A DNA stretch of 64,000 bases from Sporolactobacillus putidus. Its GTDB lineage: Bacteria; Bacillota; Bacilli; Bacillales; Sporolactobacillaceae. The DNA is taken from contig NZ_BMOK01000005.1 of the NCBI RefSeq assembly GCF_014647035.1, positions 144,424 to 208,423 on the forward strand, written 5' to 3'. Of this stretch, positions 8,294-16,534 are shown piece after piece. The number at the start of each line of letters is the position of its first letter. Position 1 is the stretch's first letter. Position numbers and translations under genes: made by a program. The notes beneath the pieces were generated by a model. The model saw only the letters and a list, made by a program, of their open reading frames with translations. It did not search any database and was not told the origin of the DNA.

Positions 8294-8754
8294 GTGGAGA
8301 TAAATAATGATTCAATAGTACTCCCATTACCCACAGATACACTTCTTGAAAAAGAAGAAAAAATGTGGAGAGTAGCTCTTCCAAAGAGCTATTAAAAAAA
8401 TACAATGGGGGTACCCTAGAGCATAAGTCTTTTTATACTCAAAATCATTTTTATGCGATAGATAGATTTTTATGTGTTTTAGAAGAAACAGAAAACAATG
8501 AATTTGGCATATATGATATCGATGTGACTTTAACTCGTATCGAGGAGCGTCTTACAGATAATGAGGATCTGATTGGAGTAGATTTATTGCCAATTGCGAT
8601 ACTGTTTGCTGGAGATTATCTATGCCTGGATTATAGGATCTCTAAAAATCATCCAACTGTTTGTGTATGGGATCACGAAGAATCAGGAGAGTTGGATCCG
8701 ATGACTTATTTCACTGCTAAAAGCTTCGAAGAATTCATAAGCATGTTATCGTAA
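8294..8754 (+). pseudogene. SMI1/KNR4 (SUKH) family immunity gene with a frameshift
   Basis: From GTG 8294 (AAAGGAGG 8 bp upstream) the frame gives an N-terminus typical of SUKH proteins, ending in MWRVALPKSY and a stop at 8393. The -1 frame, from about 8392, continues with LLKKYNGGTLEHKSF and runs 120 residues to 8754 with FGIYDIDVTLTRIEE, DLLPIAILFAGDYLCLDY and PMTYFTAKSFEEFISML, a classic SUKH core and C-terminus. One base is missing near the A-run 8394-8400. The stop comes before the run, so programmed slippage is unlikely. Translation from ATG 8365 could still give a shortened protein. Confidence 0.75.
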
Positions 8755-8763
8755 TTGCTTAAC

Positions 8764-9340
8764 TTTCGCACCCTGGTTTGAATGGGTGAACTTTGATTAA
8801 GTAGGGTAAATCTACTATTCATTTCGTAAGTTCGCCTTTTGCATAAACTGTCTACTAAATTAATTAGCGGGAATCAAGTCATTAGTTTAGAAGATTTGAA
8901 TGTAAAAGGTATGTTATCTAATTACAAATTAGCCAAGCCCACAGAGCAATCGTTCAGAGCGTTAAGAAGGCAACTGGAATATAAGGATAAATGGTATGGA
9001 AGAGATTTCATAACTATCAATGGTTTCTTTTCATCTTCTTAGATATGTTCTGAACATGGTTATCAGAGCAGAAAGAATTGACTATCGGTGTATGGGACTG
9101 CCCAAATTGTGGTGCTCACTATGACCGTGATATTAATGCAGCTAAAAATATTTTAGTTGGGAGACTAAAACAGCCAAGCAGTATATATAATCCACCGTCG
9201 GAACGGGGGTTAGCCTGCTAATAAGGCTGGAGCCTTTGTATCTAGCAGCATGGATACAAGTTCTGCTAGTCGTGATTTAATCATGCTTCCAGAGATCCGA
9301 AACTCAAGCGACCAGTGTTTATGGCAATATAAAATTGTAA
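8764..9340 (+). mobile_element. IS200/IS605-family remnant with decayed tnpB and possible omega-RNA region
   Basis: Only the 3' half of an IS605/IS1341-type element remains. The tnpB pieces at 8839-9180 are followed by a structured, non-coding stretch (about 9195-9330) of the kind that encodes the element right end and the guide RNA scaffold in intact TnpB elements. No tnpA is present, and the left end is gone. Confidence 0.7.
8839..9180 (+). pseudogene. tnpB: TnpB (IS605 OrfB) C-terminal pseudogene
   Basis: The frame at 8839-9042 reads HKLSTKLISGNQVISLEDLN, then KGMLSNYKLAK and LEYKDKWYGRDFITINGFFSS, matching the RuvC-II part of TnpB. After a stop and at least one frameshift, 9098-9180 reads TIGVWDCPNCGAHYDRDINA followed by AKNILVGRL, the zinc-finger and RuvC-III motif. 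The N-terminal half is missing and the frame is broken, so no functional nuclease can be made. Confidence 0.85.
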
Positions 9341-9612
9341 TATTTGGGAATTAATTTATGCTGGAGGCTTAAAGGACAACTTCATCCTTTTTTAGAAGAT
9401 TTAAAGTACAGTAAGAAAAGGAAACCCCTCTAAGAGAAATATCTGATAAAATCAGAATTTTAATTGTTGACCGTCAATGCTTTAGAATATAAAAAAGCCG
9501 TCATAAAATTGAAATTCCTAACGTGATAAATCTTTAAAGTCTTGAAAGTTAATGCCTTTCAGGGCTTTTTAGTACGAGATATATCTTTACATAGAACTGG
9601 GTAAGTAATCAG

Positions 9613-10296
9613 GTCTTCCAGCAAATTCGCCATACGATTGACGATCTGGACGATGACTGGCGCCTCTGGTTTTCGTACAAAAGTCTGTCCGGGGCGCTGG
9701 ACAAACTAGGCAATGACTACCGGAAACTAAACACGTTTACGGGTGAGGCCGGCGACGCGGTCAACCGCCATATCGACGATCCCTTATACAAACAGATGGA
9801 CGGGTTTGTGGCGGCGATGGCGCAGATCTCGATCAGCCAGTATCACACCAAGAACACGTTGAATCTCAAGGAATACCAGGCGACCAGCCCGCTCGCTTCC
9901 GTCGCCACTTACGAGCAAGTAACGAAAAAGGCGATCACGTTCGACGATATTTTTAACAGCAGCAGTCTGATGACCGCCTCGCTGAAAAAGGAGTACGAAA
10001 CCTACCGGGCCACGGCCGGAAAAAAGGCCGGCGACGTGACCCTCGACCAGTACAAAGCGGGCATCCAGTACAGCCGCGGCTTTGACTACCAATCGATCAA
10101 AGACAAACAGATGGACACGGAATTCCGAGATCATCACGGCAAGTATTATCATCACCGCGATCATCTGCCCTCCGGTCGGGATCAATGTGGGTGCCGTATA
10201 CGGGGCGATGCAAACGGCCGATGCGGCGCCATCGGCACCCCCGAGCCATTTTCTCAAGGCGTGACGACCCTGACCGATCTGTCTCAACCCGCTTGA
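9613..10296 (+). pseudogene. Decayed LXG toxin gene fragment
   Basis: Without a start codon, the reading frame joins the LXG region at about the position of residue 37 of the intact toxin (QQIRHTIDDLDDDWRLWFSY) and follows it closely through SISQYHTKNTLNLKEYQATS and SRGFDYQSIKDKQMD. At ~10125 the frame shifts; the pre-toxin hydrophobic segment continues in another frame (CPPVGINVGAVYGAMQTADA) and then jumps by deletion to a few codons of the GVTTL motif. No toxin tip or immunity gene follows. It is a third, dead copy of the LXG backbone. Confidence 0.85.
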
Positions 10297-10314
10297 ACTT
10301 AAAGCAAGTGTCAG

Positions 10315-10875
10315 TTACTCCTCGCCGACGATTTCCGCGCCGAGCGTATTCTTAAAGTGCTGCAGCGCCCAATCGTGACCCTGAGGGTTGAAACTTGCGG
10401 CGGCGTCCGCGTGGACAACCAGTCTGTAACCGAGATTATAAGCATCGACGAGTGTGTGGAGCAGGCAGATGTCGGTGCAGACACCACAAACATGGATTTC
10501 ATTAACCTGGCGGGCGCGCAGGCGCATGTCGAGATCGGTTCCGGCAAACGCGCTGTATCTAGATTTGTCCATGTAGTAGAGTTTAGGATAGTTTCTATTC
10601 TTTTGATACCAGGTTTCCAGTTTGCCATAAAAATCACGTCCGTGAGTACCGGCGATATTGTGTGGCGGAAACAGTTTCGTTTCTGGGTGCCAGGGATCGT
10701 CTATCTCATGCCGGTCAACCGCCAGTACGATCCATGACTGATCAGAGGCGAATTGTTGGGCGAGACCGACAATACTGTCCTCAATCTCCTGCCCCGGCCG
10801 GCCGCATGTCAGTTTTCCGTCATCGGCGACAAAGTCGACGGTGTAGTCAATTACAATCAACGCTTTATTTGCCAC
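10315..10875 (-). CDS. pncA: Nicotinamidase / isochorismatase-family cysteine hydrolase
   Basis: A 186-residue protein; GTG at 10875 is chosen because AGGGG lies 7 bp upstream, which makes the longer frame unlikely. The catalytic triad of the family is visible: Asp in ALIVIDYTVDF, Lys in YYMDKSRYSAFAGTDLD and Cys in HVCGVCTDICLLHT; metal-binding D and H occur in AVDRHEIDDPWHPE. Nicotinamidases convert nicotinamide to nicotinate for NAD salvage. The adjacent gene on the same strand encodes a niacin transporter, which supports the substrate. In B. subtilis the nicotinamidase YueJ also sits beside the T7SS yue genes. Confidence 0.85.
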   Translation of the reverse strand: MANKALIVIDYTVDFVADDGKLTCGRPGQEIEDSIVGLAQQFASDQSWIVLAVDRHEIDDPWHPETKLFPPHNIAGTHGRDFYGKLETWYQKNRNYPKLYYMDKSRYSAFAGTDLDMRLRARQVNEIHVCGVCTDICLLHTLVDAYNLGYRLVVHADAAASFNPQGHDWALQHFKNTLGAEIVGEE

Positions 10876-10990
10876 ATGACTTCCCCTCACTTATCCATAT
10901 TGGTTTGCTTTAATTTTAGCAGGAGATGAGATAAAAAGCGTATGAAAAATAAGTTCCTCCCGCTTGTGAATCCTTAAGCATCATGACAAC

Positions 10991-12196
10991 TCAGGACAAT
11001 TCTTTGTTCATTGTTTCTTTTCCGAGCACGAGTACGGCAAGAACACCGAGGATGATCGATGCGCAGAAAATGGAGAAGATGGCCGTAATCGGGAGATGCT
11101 GAGCAATCAGATAACCGACGAGCAGAGGGCCGAAAATGCCCCCGACTCGTCCGAATGCGGCTGACATACCTGTTCCCGTCCCGCGGATTGCGGTCGGATA
11201 CTGTTCGGGGGAATAGGCGTAAAGCGCACCCCAGGCGCCGAGGTTAAAGAATGAAAGCAGGATGCCGGAAGTCAGGAGAAGCGGCAGTGCAGAAGCGATG
11301 CCGAAGAAATAGGCGCTAACTGCCGTGCCGATCAGATAAACGATCAGTACCCATTTCCTTCCCCACTTCTCGATCAGCCAGGCGGCTGTGAAATAACCGG
11401 GCAGCTGGGCCAGCGTCATGATGAGCACATACTGAAAACTCTTCACGAGGCTGAAGCCCTTCAGGACGACAACACTCGGAAGCCATAAAAACATGCCGTA
11501 ATACGAGAATACAACGCAAAACCAGAGCACCCAGAGCATCACCGTCCGCCTGACATATTTTTTTGACCACACTTCGGCGATGTTCCTGACAACATTTGCC
11601 TTTGACTCCTGCTTCTGTGCTAAATATTTGGACGAGTCGTGAATATTCCATCTTAAATAAATCGCGTAGAAGGCCGGCAGTGCACCGATAATCAGGGCGA
11701 TGCGCCAGCCGTAATGAGGGATGATAAAATAGGAAATCAAGGCTGCGGCGATCCAGCCGACGGCCCAGAAACTTTCCAGCAGGACGACGATCCGGCCCCG
11801 TTTATCGGCGGACACGCTTTCGGACACAAGTGTGGAGGCGACAGGAAGTTCACCGCCCAGGCCCATACCGACAAAGAATCGTAAAAGAAGGAAAATGCCC
11901 AGTCCGGTGGTCAGCGCTGAAAATCCGCCTCCGAGAGAGAACAGCAATAAGGTTAAGATTAGAACAGGCTTTCTGCCGATGCGATCGGCCAGAAGCCCGA
12001 AAATCAAGGCGCCGACCGCCATGCCGATGGAGCTGATGCTGCCAATCCAGCCCATCTGGACTTCATTTAAGTTCCAAACCATTTTCAATGCCGCAATAAT
12101 AAAAGACAGCATACCGACGTCCATCGCGTCGAACAGCCAGGCCAGTCCGGCGACGCCCAACAACTTTCTCTCCGATTGCTGATTTGTAATTGACAT
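10991..12196 (-). CDS. niaP: NiaP-like niacin (nicotinate) MFS transporter
   Basis: A 401-residue, 12-helix major facilitator; ATG 12196 is preferred over the upstream start because GGGAGG precedes it and MSITNQQSERKLLGVAG matches the family start. Typical marks are GLAWLFDAMDVGMLSFI in helix 1, GLLADRIGRKPV in loop 2-3, GMGLGGELPVASTLVSE in helix 4, and YSPEQYPTAIRGTGTG in helix 10-11. It is highly similar to B. subtilis NiaP (YceI) as I remember that sequence. It lies 115 bp upstream of pncA on the same strand, forming a niacin uptake and salvage pair; a promoter with a palindrome precedes it. Confidence 0.85.
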   Translation of the reverse strand: MSITNQQSERKLLGVAGLAWLFDAMDVGMLSFIIAALKMVWNLNEVQMGWIGSISSIGMAVGALIFGLLADRIGRKPVLILTLLLFSLGGGFSALTTGLGIFLLLRFFVGMGLGGELPVASTLVSESVSADKRGRIVVLLESFWAVGWIAAALISYFIIPHYGWRIALIIGALPAFYAIYLRWNIHDSSKYLAQKQESKANVVRNIAEVWSKKYVRRTVMLWVLWFCVVFSYYGMFLWLPSVVVLKGFSLVKSFQYVLIMTLAQLPGYFTAAWLIEKWGRKWVLIVYLIGTAVSAYFFGIASALPLLLTSGILLSFFNLGAWGALYAYSPEQYPTAIRGTGTGMSAAFGRVGGIFGPLLVGYLIAQHLPITAIFSIFCASIILGVLAVLVLGKETMNKELS

Positions 12197-12277
12197 AATG
12201 TCCTCCCGATCATAATGATTGTGGCACTTGCTGCGGATAAGCGCTTTTCTCATAGGAATGTATGATAGCCTGCTTTC

Positions 12278-12318
12278 ATTATAAGAATTTTGTTTACATA
12301 GGTAAAGATAAGTGTAAA
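12278..12318 (-). promoter_or_regulatory. Promoter of niaP with overlapping palindrome (NiaR-type operator candidate)
   Basis: On the minus strand TTTACC (12301-12306) and TATAAT (12278-12283) are separated by exactly 17 bp. TTTACA and TGTAAA form the ends of a 26-bp inverted repeat (12293-12318) over the -35 box, placed to block initiation. Niacin genes of Bacilli are commonly repressed by NiaR, but whether this matches the NiaR consensus was not tested. Confidence 0.55.
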
Positions 12319-12458
12319 GACAGGTGGCGGTCAATGTTTATGCCTTTTATTGCATTCTTTATGTCAGTACTATTAAAAAATCCTGTTATTCTATCTTGCC
12401 GCGAATCGGCATGTTAAACTGAAAACAAAATGCTGCAAGATGGCGGGAGGCGGGAACA

Positions 12459-12791
12459 ATGGATTTGTCGGAAGTGCAAGATTGGGAGATTAACTTTTAC
12501 AGCAAGAGAGGCTGGAAGGATCTGGGGCCATTTATCAGGGCCGGATTTTTAATGGAAGAAGTCGGTGAAGTGTCCAGGGCTGTCCGCGCCTATGAAATCG
12601 GCCGGGATCATCCCGAAGAACGGAAAAAGTCAAAAAATGAGATCAGACAAAATCTGGCTGAAGAGATGGGTGATGTGCTGTCCAATCTGGCCGTTCTTGC
12701 CGATCTCTATCATATAAGTCTTGAAGAGATCGTAAGGGCACATCAGGATAAATTAAAAAAGCGTTTCAATAGTAAAGGGGGGGAGGCTTGA
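12459..12791 (+). CDS. MazG-like nucleotide pyrophosphohydrolase
   Basis: A 110-residue protein with GGCGGGAGG upstream. The family metal-binding pattern is present: FLMEEVGEVSRAVRAYE (E-E-x-x-E) at ~30 and LAEEMGDVLSNLAVLAD (E-x-x-D) at ~69. Single-domain MazG-like enzymes cleave non-canonical or excess NTPs/dNTPs to NMP and PPi. The last codons overlap the following nucleoside hydrolase gene, pointing to a two-gene nucleotide housekeeping operon. Confidence 0.8.
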   Translation: MDLSEVQDWEINFYSKRGWKDLGPFIRAGFLMEEVGEVSRAVRAYEIGRDHPEERKKSKNEIRQNLAEEMGDVLSNLAVLADLYHISLEEIVRAHQDKLKKRFNSKGGEA

Positions 12792-12793
12792 GA

Positions 12794-13732
12794 ATGGGCG
12801 GACAGACGGTTTATTTCAACCACGATGCCGGAATCGACGATCTTGTCTCGCTTTTTCTGCTCCTTCAGATGGAAAATGTGACGCTGAGCGGGGTCTCAGT
12901 AATACCGGCGGACGGTTATGTGACGCCCGGCGTGCAGGCAAGCCGGAAAATCATTGACCGGTTTGGCAAGAAAATAGTTGAGGTCGCGCGTTCCAATTCA
13001 AGGGGGCTGAATCCTTTTCCAAAAGAATGGCGGATGCATCCCTTCTTCGTGGATGCCCTGCCACTGCTTAATGAGTCGGGGCAAGTCGATACTCCGCTGA
13101 GCGTCCTCCCGGCTCATGAGCATCTGATTCAAAAAGTGTCGGAAAACCCCGGGCAAACCACTTTACTCTGTACGGGACCGCTGACGGATGTGGCACGCTC
13201 GCTTGACCGCGCTCCTGAAATTGAAACGAAAATAGACCACCTGGTCTGGATGGGCGGCACTCTGAACCCGGTCGGTAATGTACAGGAACCGGAACATGAC
13301 GGTTCGGCGGAGTGGAATGCCTTTTGGGATCCCGAAGCCGCGGCAAGAGTATGGGAGAGCCGCATTCCTATTCAAATGGTGGCCCTTGAAAGCACGCACC
13401 AGGTACCGCTGACTGTTCCGGTCCGTAATCGCTGGGCATCCATGAGAAGATATACAGGCCTTGATTTTATCGGCCAGTGCTATGCGGCAGTACCTCCTCT
13501 TGTCCACTTTGAAACAAATTCCACCTATTTTTTATGGGATGTTCTGACAACGATGACAGTGGGCAGGCCTGAGCTGGCTAAAACGAAAACTGTTTATACG
13601 AGCGTTCATACAGAGGAGAGAAGCGGGGGGAGGATTGAGGAGACCGAAGACGGCCGCCCGGTTGATATCGTCTATGATGTCGATGCGGAAGACTTCTTCG
13701 CATCGATCATCCGACTGGCAAAAAAAGCATAA
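12794..13732 (+). CDS. Nucleoside hydrolase (inosine/uridine-preferring family)
   Basis: A 312-residue protein. ATG 12794 has GGGAGG at good distance, while the in-frame TTG 12788 is too close. The N-terminal FNHDAGIDDLVSLFLL is the calcium-binding D-x-D-D motif of nucleoside hydrolases; LLCTGPLTDVARSLD, VWMGGTLNPVGN and AEWNAFWDPEAAARV (N-x-x-x-D-P) follow as in the family. These enzymes release bases from ribonucleosides. The usual DTDxG start is DAGID here, a mild variant. Coupling to the MazG-like gene suggests clearing of nucleosides. Confidence 0.8.
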   Translation: MGGQTVYFNHDAGIDDLVSLFLLLQMENVTLSGVSVIPADGYVTPGVQASRKIIDRFGKKIVEVARSNSRGLNPFPKEWRMHPFFVDALPLLNESGQVDTPLSVLPAHEHLIQKVSENPGQTTLLCTGPLTDVARSLDRAPEIETKIDHLVWMGGTLNPVGNVQEPEHDGSAEWNAFWDPEAAARVWESRIPIQMVALESTHQVPLTVPVRNRWASMRRYTGLDFIGQCYAAVPPLVHFETNSTYFLWDVLTTMTVGRPELAKTKTVYTSVHTEERSGGRIEETEDGRPVDIVYDVDAEDFFASIIRLAKKA

Positions 13733-13854
13733 CAAAAAAAGGTGATTTTCGTGACAGCGGCGAAATGATTAATAATGCAGACGGATTCTGTTTCAAGAAT
13801 TGCCCATACATAAGCCGCGTCTGTTTGCAGGCTGCAGAAAAGGAGAAATGCCGG

Positions 13855-14241
13855 ATGGAAAAAGTTGATGACCGTTTGGATCGTAGAACAGATACCAAGT
13901 CCTCATCATTTGTCGAACGCTTCTTTACGCACTTTTTGAAGCAAAAGGATGTATCAACCGTTTTTGGGGAAACCATCGACGCCGGCAATAAAAAAATCGT
14001 TCCCGTTGCAACGGTACGGTATATGGGCGGCGGCGGTTTTAAAGATGAAAAAGATAATCTACCTACGGACAGAGGAGGCGGGGGAGGCGGATACCTTTCT
14101 GTCAAGCCGCTCGGTTTTTATGAAATCACTGAAGAAAAAACCACGTACAAACCGGCCGTCGATATCAACTTTTTTATTTTGGTTCTTACCATATTTACAT
14201 TGGGACTGGCCCTGATTATAAAGAGATCCGTCAAGAAGTAA
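13855..14241 (+). CDS. GerW/YtfJ-family sporulation-associated protein with C-terminal membrane helix
   Basis: A 128-residue protein from ATG 13855 (AAAGGAG upstream); an upstream in-frame ATG at 13765 would add 30 residues but has a poorer ribosome binding site. The core is the GerW/YtfJ pattern: VFGETIDAGNKKIVPVATV, a glycine-rich loop and YLSVKPLGFYEI. A single hydrophobic helix (residues ~104-124) ending in KRSVKK would anchor it. YtfJ is needed for germination protein function in Bacillus spores, which supports an endospore-forming host. The membrane tail is unlike B. subtilis YtfJ. Confidence 0.75.
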   Translation: MEKVDDRLDRRTDTKSSSFVERFFTHFLKQKDVSTVFGETIDAGNKKIVPVATVRYMGGGGFKDEKDNLPTDRGGGGGGYLSVKPLGFYEITEEKTTYKPAVDINFFILVLTIFTLGLALIIKRSVKK

Positions 14242-14243
14242 AT

Positions 14244-14270
14244 AAAAGGCAGCCTGAGAGGCTGCCTTTT
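14244..14270 (+). terminator. Rho-independent terminator
   Basis: AAAAGGCAGCC and GGCTGCCTTTT form a perfect stem with a 5-nt loop, with T's at the 3' end on either strand, right after the GerW-like gene and facing the convergent Lin0512 gene. Confidence 0.9.
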
Positions 14271-14301
14271 ATGTTTTCAATGACTGGCACTTATTTCTGA
14301 A

Positions 14302-14661
14302 TCAATAGCCGACTTCAACAGAGGCGTTAACAATATACATCAGGTCATTCTTATCGTTTTTTTCCTTCAAAACAATGCCGCTCGGGGCCGCCATTCCGCC
14401 GTCCACCACATCAACCGTGACCGTTCCGTACGGTATTTCGGCTTTCACCTTGTCCGTATCCAGGAAATCCTTGTCGAGCGGGACGGCCAGACGAATGTTG
14501 ACCTTCATGTTGTTCAGGTCATGGTCAGGCAGAAATTCGGTAATGCCGGGCATTGAGTTTTTATGGATGGCATCAATGACCGCACGTACAGCCGCTGTTG
14601 TCACATCCTGGCCGTGAACATCAACCCCGACACCGGTTTCGATAAATAAAAGATGTTCCAT
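14302..14661 (-). CDS. Lin0512-family conserved hypothetical protein
   Basis: A 119-residue protein; ATG 14661 has GGAGGAAT upstream. The family pattern is clear: LLFIETGVGVDVHGQDVT at the start, HKNSMPGITEFLPDHDLNNM, IPYGTVTVDVVDGGMAAPSG, and a C-terminal DLMYIVNASVEVGY. Lin0512 proteins are widespread in Firmicutes and other bacteria and have no established biochemical function. The gene stands alone, convergent with the GerW-like gene. Confidence 0.85.
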   Translation of the reverse strand: MEHLLFIETGVGVDVHGQDVTTAAVRAVIDAIHKNSMPGITEFLPDHDLNNMKVNIRLAVPLDKDFLDTDKVKAEIPYGTVTVDVVDGGMAAPSGIVLKEKNDKNDLMYIVNASVEVGY

Positions 14662-15097
14662 AGTTATTCCTCCTTCTCGCCCATAGTCACATTCATTATA
14701 GCAGAACAAAAAAGTCACCCACAAATTCGTATGACTGAACACTATGTCAGAAGATACGACAAACTTGTACATTTTTTTTTGAAATGATCTAAACTTGGGA
14801 AGGCATGCAGGAAGAGATCAAAATGAGAGTTTCCTATGAAAGGAATATAGAATCAATCCGGCACCGCTGTTCTGCCTAAAAGAGACAGAGAAGTTGGGGA
14901 TAGTTTCCATTTATATGCTGTATTCATAAAAAAGCGGGACGTTCAAGGTCGGAAATCAACTGAAAGGCGAACGTTTTTTCGAAAATGATCTTGAATTTTC
15001 GCCTTTTTTGTCTGCTTTTAATGTTTATTTTTTTTTATGGATAGGCTATAGTTAAATTTGTGAGTTGCGACATTAAAAAAAAACGGGGGGTTTTTTT
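14662..15097 (+). other. Intergenic region upstream of the nucleoside ABC transporter
   Basis: About 435 bases without a gene. An inverted repeat ACGTTC/GAACGT (14949-14981) and a palindrome TTTTCGAAAA (14989-14998), resembling a CodY-type site by one-base-shorter spacing, precede an AT-rich promoter region (TATAGT at about 15047). No riboswitch aptamer is recognised. Confidence 0.35.
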
Positions 15098-16183
15098 GTG
15101 TTCAAAAAGAGAATAGCGATCCTTGCAGCATGCGTCGTCGTCCTTGCGACCATTCTCGCAGGCTGCGGCAGCAAAAGCGGCACCACTTCAGGCACTTCCG
15201 GCAAGAGCGCTTTTAAAGCCGGAATGGTTACGGATACCGGCGGTGTGAATGACAAGTCCTTCAACCAATCTTCATGGGAAGGTCTGCAGAGCTTTGCCAA
15301 GGATAACCAGTTAAAAGTGGGTACGGATGTTAAGTATCTTCAATCGACGCAGGCATCCGATTATTCTCCAAACCTGAATCAGCTCGTCCATCAGAATTAT
15401 AATGTGGTCTTCGGCATTGGCTTCCTGATGCAGAATGATGTACAGAATGTAGCCGAACAGAATCCTAATGCTAAACTTGGCATTATTGATGCGGTTGCTG
15501 TAGGAAAGGACAATAAACCGCTGAAAAATGTGGCCAGCATGACGTTCAAAGAAGAGCAGGGTTCGTTCCTTGTCGGTGTTGTGGCCGGTATGATGACGAA
15601 AACAAACCAGGTTGGTTTTATCGGCGGCGTTAACTCGGCACTGATTAAAAAATTCGAAAATGGTTTCAAAGCCGGGGTCAAGGCGGTTAACCCGAAGGCG
15701 AGCATCGATGTCCAGTACGCAGGTGCCTTCAATGCTCCTGATAAGGGACAGGCCATTGCTTCAACGATGTATACGAAGGGCGCGGACATCATCTATGCTG
15801 CAGCAGGCGACACCGGAAACGGCGTATTTACCGAAGCAAAAGACCGGACAAAGAACGGAAAGAAGGTCTGGGTTATCGGTGTCGACAAGGATCAGTATGC
15901 TCAGGGACTTCCTCAAAACGTGACTTTAACTTCAATGGTTAAACGCGTAGACAAAGCCATCTATGATGTTGCAACGAAAGCCAAAGCAGGCAAATTCCCT
16001 GGCGGCCAGGTACTTATGTACGGGTTGAAAGAAAATGGTGTCGGCATCGCACCGACAACAAAGAACTTGCCTCAGAAGGTGCTTGATAGTGTGAATTCCT
16101 ACAAACAGAAAATTATTGACGGCAGCATCAAGGTGCCGACGACAGACCAGGAATATCAGACATATCTTTCTAACTTGAAGTAA
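15098..16183 (+). CDS. nupN: BMP-family nucleoside-binding lipoprotein (NupN-like)
   Basis: A 361-residue lipoprotein with GTG start and GGGGGG as ribosome binding site. The signal sequence ends with the lipobox LAGC at residues ~22-25, followed by a Ser/Gly/Thr linker. The body has the BMP/PnrA fold marks: MVTDTGGVNDKSFNQSSWEG, GFIGGVNSALIKKFENGFKAG and VWVIGVDKDQYAQG. These proteins bind purine nucleosides for ABC import. The order lipoprotein, ATPase, two permeases equals B. subtilis nupNOPQ, a guanosine importer. Confidence 0.9.
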   Translation: MFKKRIAILAACVVVLATILAGCGSKSGTTSGTSGKSAFKAGMVTDTGGVNDKSFNQSSWEGLQSFAKDNQLKVGTDVKYLQSTQASDYSPNLNQLVHQNYNVVFGIGFLMQNDVQNVAEQNPNAKLGIIDAVAVGKDNKPLKNVASMTFKEEQGSFLVGVVAGMMTKTNQVGFIGGVNSALIKKFENGFKAGVKAVNPKASIDVQYAGAFNAPDKGQAIASTMYTKGADIIYAAAGDTGNGVFTEAKDRTKNGKKVWVIGVDKDQYAQGLPQNVTLTSMVKRVDKAIYDVATKAKAGKFPGGQVLMYGLKENGVGIAPTTKNLPQKVLDSVNSYKQKIIDGSIKVPTTDQEYQTYLSNLK

Positions 16184-16196
16184 GATGCATTGACCT

Positions 16197-16230
16197 GATG
16201 GATGAGGCGGAAAGCGGCCCCATCCATCAT
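16197..16230 (+). terminator. Stem-loop after the binding-protein gene
   Basis: GATGGATG (16197-16204) pairs with CATCCATC (16221-16228), followed by a T-rich ATTATTATTATTTTT tract. It probably trims the transcript so that the binding protein is made in excess over the ABC subunits. Confidence 0.7.
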
Positions 16231-16270
16231 TATTATTATTTTTAAGGCCGTTTCCTTAAGTGCTTGTTTA

Positions 16271-16481
16271 AAAAGTCACCCAATGATAGGTCGAAATCCT
16301 GTGTTACGGTTCGTATCCCTTAGATAAGCCGCAGAATTTGATTTTTGCTTGTCATTCGTTGTTTTTTTAGATGCACATCCGCATGATGACATAAATAGCC
16401 TCCATCCCAATATTCGGCACTCATTTTCATGCTTCTTTAGCGAATATAATGAGCGGCTGCATGGTTCATTGGGTCACTTTT
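16271..16481. repeat. 211-bp element bounded by 16-bp inverted repeats (MITE-like)
   Basis: AAAAGTCACCCAATGA (16271-16286) and TCATTGGGTCACTTTT (16466-16481) are complementary at 15 of 16 positions and enclose non-coding DNA between the nupN terminator and nupO. No open frame of interest lies inside. A target-site duplication is not obvious. Confidence 0.5.
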
Positions 16482-16534
16482 AATCTATTTAATAATGAAC
16501 ATTGATTACATAATTTGAGATTGGAGACAGAGGA

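Noticed and set aside
8365..8400. Programmed frameshift in the SUKH gene
   Set aside because: The 0-frame stop lies before the A-run is decoded, so slippage on the run cannot rescue the frame; a mutation is simpler.
14949..14988. Terminator or purine riboswitch before nupN
   Set aside because: Only a 6-bp stem with long loop; no purine aptamer core (no TCTACC-type J2/3) is present.
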